From assembly GCA_965657335.1 (NCBI GenBank), contig CBFHOH010000006.1, positions 77,918 through 141,917 on the forward strand: a stretch of 64,000 nt of DNA, written 5' to 3'. How positions within the stretch are numbered: the first letter of the stretch is position 1; every line of letters begins with the position of its first letter. A program made the translations under genes and the position numbers. The DNA is from UBA4582 sp965657335 (GTDB lineage: Bacteria > Pseudomonadota > Gammaproteobacteria > Pseudomonadales > Azotimanducaceae). The notes below the pieces were generated by a model that worked only from the letters and a program-made list of their open reading frames with translations, searched no databases and was not told the DNA's origin. Shown one piece after another: positions 59,345 through 64,000 of the stretch.

Positions 59345-60485
59345 CGACGATCACCTCAATCCTTCGATTTTTAGCTCTACCCTCTAAAGTATCGTTGGAC
59401 GCAATAGGTTTGCTGTCTGCGAAACCGGAAATAGATAGTCTGCCAGGTTCTAGCTCGGTACTTTCAAGAATATAATTGGCAACTGATGCTGAACGTGCTG
59501 ATGAGAGATCCCAGTTTGATCTAAATCTATCGCTAAAGCCGACGGGAACATTGTCGGTGTGCCCTTCGACCCGGATGATACCGCCCACATCTTTTATCGC
59601 AGAACCAACCCTCTGCAATGTTGGTTGAAAAGCCTGCTGAAGATCAGCGCTACCGGAAGAGAAGCTGTCTTGCTGCCCAAGCCGGATGACGATCTTGTCG
59701 CCAACGCGCTCTACCTCCGCAAGGCCAGAGCCAATTTCTGAGCTCAAGGCTGATCTGATAACCTTCAGTCGGTCGTCTGTGGCGTCAGACCTTCCCTCGG
59801 CATTTTTGTCACCTTCGATTGGCCTCTTAACAGTAAGTGGCGTCGGCATACCTGATTGAACATCAACGATCTTTTTGGCGATTTCTAAAACTTCTTGAGG
59901 GACCCTGCCACCAAGCGATTGGCCAGATTCAGCACTGCTGGCGTTGTTGTCAGGTGATAGAAGTTCAACGGTAATTTCGTCGCCTTCTAATTTAACACTA
60001 ACCTGACCGGCCTCGATCTCTTCGGCGAAAACTTCTTTAACGCTTTCGAAGTCTTGTTCTGTGTCAAAAGAAGCCTCGTTTTCCTCTGTCATCTGTTTGA
60101 TGTGATCTTTGGTCGGATCTTTTACTTGTTGGCTTTTATTTGGAATAACTGACGCTTCGGCATCGGCGGGCGTGAACTGAGTATTCAGAAGCGTTTCACC
60201 TTTAGGAATACTGATCATTGGTACGACCCGCTTTACGCCGAAGGCAACTGCCAGCGACCCGCTAATTTGCTCAAATTTAGGCACGTTAACGTTCGCGAAA
60301 GACAGAATGAGTACGAAAAACGCCATCAACAGTGTCGCCATATCGGCGAAAGTAGCCATCCACGGCGGAGCGCCAGCCGGGCATTCAGGGCAATCGGGCT
60401 GTTTTTCTTTTTTCGGTGGAGGATCCGAAGGCTCGTTTGTGCCCTCAACGGGTTCCTCTAGCGTTTCGTCAGTAGATTCACTCAT
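59337..60485 (-). CDS. motB: MotB/PomB-type stator protein, first of a tandem pair
   Basis: 382 residues with the same layout as the following copy: a Cys pair (DCPECPAG), a helix with ion-binding Asp48 (MATFADMATLLM), two related hairpin segments in the linker (GQVSVKLEGDEITVEL; AEVERVGDKIVIRL), and the OmpA-like domain (IRVEGHTDNVPV, SNWDLSSARSASVANYI, NRRIEVIV). It lies 12 bases after motA, as in ordinary motAB operons. Identity with the second copy is moderate and the linkers have diverged, so the duplication is old. One MotA with two MotB proteins could give alternative or mixed stators. Confidence 0.92.
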   Translation of the reverse strand: MSESTDETLEEPVEGTNEPSDPPPKKEKQPDCPECPAGAPPWMATFADMATLLMAFFVLILSFANVNVPKFEQISGSLAVAFGVKRVVPMISIPKGETLLNTQFTPADAEASVIPNKSQQVKDPTKDHIKQMTEENEASFDTEQDFESVKEVFAEEIEAGQVSVKLEGDEITVELLSPDNNASSAESGQSLGGRVPQEVLEIAKKIVDVQSGMPTPLTVKRPIEGDKNAEGRSDATDDRLKVIRSALSSEIGSGLAEVERVGDKIVIRLGQQDSFSSGSADLQQAFQPTLQRVGSAIKDVGGIIRVEGHTDNVPVGFSDRFRSNWDLSSARSASVANYILESTELEPGRLSISGFADSKPIASNDTLEGRAKNRRIEVIVDG

Positions 60486-60497
60486 AGATCATTGAAC

Positions 60498-61271
60498 CTA
60501 GGTGGCCGCTAACTTTTCTCTCTCGGCAGGATTTAATCGGCTTTTGAGTACATCACTCAGTACTCGCGGGTTCATCGTGCCGCGTCTAATCTCGATGACG
60601 CCCTCAATAATTAGATTACAGTTATTTTGTTCATTCGCTGAATAGTTATCTAGTTTTTCCGCAAACGGTTTTGCGATGACGTTCGCGATGAACGCGCCGT
60701 ACAGGGTAGTTAAAAGAGCAATTGCCATTGCCGGCCCGATAGCTTTGGGGTCACTCATGTTTTGTAGCATACCAACCAATCCCACGAGCGTGCCTATCAT
60801 GCCCATGGCTGGCGCAATATCTGCCCACGATTTGAAAACACCCGATGCTTCTGAGTGGCGATAAGCCATAAGTTCGACATCATTCGTCAGTGAACTCTCG
60901 ATGACAGACTCATCGGTCCCGTCAACAACCATACTGATGCCCTTCTGAAGATAAGGGTTTTGGATTTCAGCCATTTGCCCTTCAAGCGCAATCGCACCAT
61001 CTCGTCGAGAAATATTGGCCATTTCGACGATTTGTTCGATCAGTGCACCGGCATCCTCATTTTTATTCAGGATTGTTTTGAGTAAGACCTTAGCCCAAGC
61101 ATTAATAAATTCAGGCAATGTGGATCTCATCAGTAACACGGCAATAGAGCCGGCAAACACAATGATCACAGATGCAGGGTCGATAAAAGCCGACAGACCT
61201 GCGGCCGAGTCCATGGCCCATGCAATTAATCCCAGCGTTGCAACTAAGCCAACAACGGTTGCTATATCCAT
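60498..61271 (-). CDS. motA: MotA/PomA stator channel protein
   Basis: 257 residues, four membrane helices. Length and motifs fit PomA-type (sodium-driven) proteins better than the longer MotA of E. coli: MDIATVVGLVATLGLI at the start, DPASVIIVFAGSIAVLLM, APAMGMIGTLVGLVGMLQNMSDPKAIGPAMAIALLTTLYG, and the cytoplasmic loop with MAYRHSEASGVFKSWADIAPAMG. It forms the ion channel of the motor stator with MotB. First gene of motA-motB-motB, preceded by a sigma-28 promoter. Assignment to Na+ rests on overall likeness and the FlgT context (inference). Confidence 0.93.
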   Translation of the reverse strand: MDIATVVGLVATLGLIAWAMDSAAGLSAFIDPASVIIVFAGSIAVLLMRSTLPEFINAWAKVLLKTILNKNEDAGALIEQIVEMANISRRDGAIALEGQMAEIQNPYLQKGISMVVDGTDESVIESSLTNDVELMAYRHSEASGVFKSWADIAPAMGMIGTLVGLVGMLQNMSDPKAIGPAMAIALLTTLYGAFIANVIAKPFAEKLDNYSANEQNNCNLIIEGVIEIRRGTMNPRVLSDVLKSRLNPAEREKLAAT

Positions 61272-61324
61272 AAAAAATGCTCCAGACGAAATAAAACGCA
61301 GTTTACGCTAACTGCTAACTATAA

Positions 61325-61351
61325 CAATCGGTCGAATTTGCTTTCTCTTAA
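61325..61351 (-). promoter_or_regulatory. Sigma-28 promoter of motA-motB-motB
   Basis: The minus strand reads TTAAG, then after 15 bases from TTAA the octamer ACCGATTG, one base off the -10 seen before flgM and flgP. It is 54 bases before the motA start. Confidence 0.6.
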
Positions 61352-61401
61352 ACCCCTTTTCTCCTAATCTAGAATTTAATTACCTCAAAGAGACGCAGGT
61401 C

Positions 61402-61914
61402 ATGCCAGTAAGAGTGCTAATTTTGATGTTATGTTTTTTGATCCAAGCGTGTGAGAGAAAAGCACCGGTAAGCTGTTCAGTGGTGCTAGATGCCTCAGAC
61501 GTGCAACATTTTGAGTTGAAGGGCAGAGGCTTAGCTTTTGATACCAAGAACCAAATCGAGTGGTATCAATGTTCCGTGGGGCAGCGTTATAACAAGGATA
61601 AATGCGCTGGTGAGGCGATGATTTTGACATGGACTGACGCAGTGACTGCGATTGAAGAAATTAACGAGAAGTCGCAAACCACCTGGCGCCTGCCAAGTTT
61701 GGGCGAGCTCAGCAGCCTGAAAGTGGACGGCTGTGCCAATCCGTCAGTAAATCCAAATGTCTTTCCCGGAATATTAGTAGAGAATTACTGGGCTAAAGAT
61801 AGTAGCCCACATCCAGGCTTTAGATGTGGCATGTATACTTTTTCAGGCGCTACTTCTTGCAGATTGTTTGACAATCTTGAGCGCCCATTCTTGATGGTTC
61901 GTGACGCCCAATAA
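61402..61914 (+). CDS. Lipoprotein with a DUF1566-like domain
   Basis: 170 residues. Lipobox LIQAC (Cys17), then a Cys-rich domain with the DUF1566 pattern: a Trp-containing start (NQIEWYQCSVGQRYN), MILTWTDAVTAIEEINEKSQTTWRLPSLGELSSL, NVFPGILVENYWAKDSS and the closing FLMVRD. The role of this domain is unknown. It is common in secreted proteins of aquatic gammaproteobacteria. It is a lone plus-strand gene between minus-strand flagellar genes. Its stop touches that of fliS copy 2. Confidence 0.78.
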   Translation: MPVRVLILMLCFLIQACERKAPVSCSVVLDASDVQHFELKGRGLAFDTKNQIEWYQCSVGQRYNKDKCAGEAMILTWTDAVTAIEEINEKSQTTWRLPSLGELSSLKVDGCANPSVNPNVFPGILVENYWAKDSSPHPGFRCGMYTFSGATSCRLFDNLERPFLMVRDAQ

Positions 61915-62292
61915 TTATTTGACCGCAAGCCAACCTTCTTTGAGTTCGGACATGGCGAGGTAGAGCTTTTCTATAGCGACCTCATCCTTATTTCCGATGG
62001 CCTTGAACAGAGACGCAGCGATCGACGTATACGTGTCATAAAGCTGCTTCGCTAAATCACCACCTTTATCGAGATCTAGGACACCTCGTAAACCGATCAC
62101 AATTTGCATCGCGTGGTCGGTATTTTTGGAAAAGCCTTCAAAATCTCCTTGCTTGAGGTTTTCCTGAGATTGACGCAACAAACTACAGCCCTTTTCGAAG
62201 AGCAACGTCACGAGCTGATGCGAATTCTGAACTTGGGTTCTCGTTTCAGCATCGATATTGGTGTACTGTGACAGTGCAGCTTTACGATACAT
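61915..62292 (-). CDS. fliS: Flagellin chaperone FliS, copy 2
   Basis: 125 residues from the ATG at 62292, with GAAGGA seven bases upstream. A GTG at 62313 is in frame but gives a spurious MRKKDHN extension. The sequence closely follows copy 1 at 56890-57267 (YRKAALSQYTNIDAETRTQVQNSHQL; GLRGVLDLDKGGDLAKQLYDTY). It lies downstream of flaG and the second flagellin, the classic place for fliS, except that fliD is missing between them. Two FliS copies match two flagellins in the window, so each may serve one filament protein (inference). Confidence 0.93.
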   Translation of the reverse strand: MYRKAALSQYTNIDAETRTQVQNSHQLVTLLFEKGCSLLRQSQENLKQGDFEGFSKNTDHAMQIVIGLRGVLDLDKGGDLAKQLYDTYTSIAASLFKAIGNKDEVAIEKLYLAMSELKEGWLAVK

Positions 62293-62402
62293 ATTATGAT
62301 CCTTCTTTCTCACACCGCAACCTGATGTCTAGGGTTTTGCCATGTTTTACATGTTAAATCAATTGGATACAAGTATAGTTTCAGGGCAGAATTAGCCATT
62401 CA

Positions 62403-62792
62403 TTAAGCTTTTTCGTCGATGAATGTCCCAAGCATCCGGGTAAGGTTTTGCATGAATGTAAGCAGCTCTTCGCTAGGCATTTGTCTGATAGTGTCGCCGG
62501 TTTTGTCATCAATGACTTTTATAACGTCTGTGCCCGTGACCTCATCACGTGTAAAAGACACTGAGCGATGTCTGAGATCCATCATGACCTGAATCTGGTC
62601 AATGGCCTTTGTCACCGCTGTTTCAGGATTTTGATTTTCGTTGACTGCGCTCTCTGATTTCCCACGCGCTGATATTGATTGAGTGGGCTGGATAAGAGTT
62701 ACCTCCGGCGATGCCGGAGGTCTCCTAACAGAATCGGTGGCTTTGGATACCACCGAGCTAGCGGGGTTTGATGAAATAGTTTCTGTTACCAT
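62403..62792 (-). CDS. flaG: Flagellar protein FlaG
   Basis: 129 residues. A variable, disordered N-terminal half is followed by the conserved FlaG core (AIDQIQVMMDLRHRSVSFTRDEVTGTDVIKVIDDKTGDTIRQMPSEELLTFMQNL). FlaG influences filament length in Pseudomonas and Campylobacter. It is 21 bases after the flagellin. A perfect nine-base-pair palindrome (62701-62721) lies within the coding sequence. Confidence 0.9.
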   Translation of the reverse strand: MVTETISSNPASSVVSKATDSVRRPPASPEVTLIQPTQSISARGKSESAVNENQNPETAVTKAIDQIQVMMDLRHRSVSFTRDEVTGTDVIKVIDDKTGDTIRQMPSEELLTFMQNLTRMLGTFIDEKA

Positions 62793-62813
62793 TTTGTTTA
62801 CCTACTTAAGGTT

Positions 62814-64000
62814 TTAACCTCTTAATAGTTGAAGCACGGTGTCGGTAGACGCATTCGCCTGAGTGAGCATTGACGCTGCTGCCTGTTGCAGAACTTGCGC
62901 TTTTGCCAGTTTTGACGTTTCTGCCGCAAAATCTGCATCCGCGACTCTTGATCGTGCACCGGTTGTGTATTCAGTGACTTTCATAAGATTTGATACGGTA
63001 TAATCGAGCCGATTTTGTAGCGTGCCCAGACCACCGCGCATAGACGAAACACTAGCAATAGCGCCGTCAATAACCGCTAGGGCGTCCGTTGATGTGATTC
63101 TGGTAAGAACATCGACTGCGCTGATGTCTAATAGTGGTGCTGCTGTTGAGTTTGCGGCGAAGAAGTTGGGGCCAGTTGCGTGATCAGTCACTTTGAAATC
63201 TACGTTTGACGTAAGGCGAATAGCGCCTGCAACGGTAACGGCGTCCGTTGTCTGCCCGGTCTGAAGGACACTGCGTACAGCTGAGCCTGAGGTGTCTAGT
63301 CCATCGATGCCAACGGCGACAACTTTTAAGTCTGTACTCGCACTCACATTAACGATTTTGATGTCGTTGCCATCTTTATCAGCGAGTAAAATTTTGTAGT
63401 CACTGGTTGCGCTTGCTTGAACCCCAGTAGTGGTTGAGATCGCGTTAATTTTTTGAACGGCATCACTGACATCGCTTGACGATAGTGAAAAAGCGGCGGT
63501 CTGGGTGCCATTGATAGAAATTCTCCGGTCCGACCCGCTGCCGGTCGAGTAAAATTGCGCGAATGTTCTTGCCTCGGCGGATACCTGTGTCGCGCCGGCC
63601 ACAGCATTGATTCGTTGGGCGATCGTTTTCGCCTCTATACCTGCCTCATGCACGATCGTTCTGGAGATACCGTTAGCCTCTAGTGTCAGAGAGTTTGTAT
63701 TCGTCCCGTTGGCAGGCGCGGTGCCTGTACCAGTCGATGAAACGGCATCACGACGTGTGCCTGAAATAACGAAGGCACCCAGTTTGCTGGATTCGACGTT
63801 GGCGATTGAAAAACTAATTGACTCGCCGCTTTCTGTGCCGACCTGGAGCGATTTGCCTGAAAAAGAACCATTAAGGACTTGAGCACCGTTATATCGGGTG
63901 TTGAGAGAGACCCTAGATATTTCTAGCTGGAGCTGATTTAGCTCGTTATTAGCGAATGCTCGCTCGGTCGCGGTATTTGTATCGTTGGCGGATTGGACCG
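62814..64000 (-). CDS. fliC: Second flagellin, N-terminus beyond the window
   Basis: The frame is open from the right edge to the stop at 62814, giving 395 residues. The first roughly 85 (D0 and the start of D1) lie outside the window. The visible part starts in QSANDTNTATERAFANNELNQLQLEISRVSLNTRYNG. It contains a flagellin IN-type segment (RRISINGTQTAAFSLSS) and ends with NRLDYTVSNLMKVTEY, LAKAQVLQQAAASMLTQANAS. It lacks the extra central block of the flagellin at 38533-40242. Followed by flaG and fliS, it is probably the main filament gene under sigma-28 control, but its promoter is not in the window. Confidence 0.92.
   Translation of the reverse strand, partial: VQSANDTNTATERAFANNELNQLQLEISRVSLNTRYNGAQVLNGSFSGKSLQVGTESGESISFSIANVESSKLGAFVISGTRRDAVSSTGTGTAPANGTNTNSLTLEANGISRTIVHEAGIEAKTIAQRINAVAGATQVSAEARTFAQFYSTGSGSDRRISINGTQTAAFSLSSSDVSDAVQKINAISTTTGVQASATSDYKILLADKDGNDIKIVNVSASTDLKVVAVGIDGLDTSGSAVRSVLQTGQTTDAVTVAGAIRLTSNVDFKVTDHATGPNFFAANSTAAPLLDISAVDVLTRITSTDALAVIDGAIASVSSMRGGLGTLQNRLDYTVSNLMKVTEYTTGARSRVADADFAAETSKLAKAQVLQQAAASMLTQANASTDTVLQLLRG

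Overview
The window looks like part of a marine or aquatic gammaproteobacterial chromosome. The evidence is the flhA-flhF-fleN-fliA order of polar-flagellum bacteria, sigma-54 and sigma-28 type flagellar promoters, the H-ring proteins FlgP and FlgT, and a PomA-like stator. No rRNA, tRNA, phage, insertion sequence or CRISPR array was seen. Genus and species cannot be named from the sequence alone. Three runs of N (23707-23805, 27108-27204, 44152-44250) are scaffold joins. The flanking sequence shows that their lengths are not real distances.

Region 1 (1-11000) holds loosely spaced single genes, mostly exported proteins. They are a serine hydrolase lipoprotein, an S41 protease lipoprotein, a dicarboxylate/amino-acid symporter and a group of small secreted proteins. 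Five of the secreted-protein genes (starts at 2700, 3614, 4634, 9904 and 10175) share a 15-nt box, consensus CCAAAATCGAACTAT. In each case the box lies 2 nt before a -35-like hexamer, which suggests an activator-controlled regulon. Three of the five encode divergent copies of one secreted two-repeat family.

Region 2 (11000-24560) has a tight three-gene two-partner-secretion operon: a secreted TPR-CHAT cysteine protease, a TpsB outer-membrane transporter with an N-terminal SPOR domain, and a 2019-residue TpsA exoprotein with five 177-residue repeats and a C-terminal cysteine pair. Two convergent membrane hybrid histidine kinases with related N-terminal membrane domains follow.

Region 3 (25000-64000) is a large flagellar locus. 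Minus strand: flhA-flhF-fleN-fliA, plus two unknown genes. Plus strand: flgP-flgT-LysM lipoprotein-fliK-like-flhX. Minus strand: flgMN and flgA. Plus strand, from a strong sigma-54 promoter: flgB-flagellin-flgCDEFGHIJKL. Minus strand: a voltage-gated K+ channel / Zn-ribbon / CLC / Sel1 operon, two paralogous flagellar-type small proteins, two fliS genes, motA with two tandem motB genes, flaG, and a second flagellin cut by the window edge. A consistent sigma-28 promoter (TAAAG, then ACCGATTA at fixed distance) precedes flgM, flgP, motA and both small paralogues. Unusual points are the flagellin inside the rod operon, the very large FlgE and FlgK, the degenerate FlhF GTPase, the tandem MotB pair, and the absence of fliD next to flaG/fliS.
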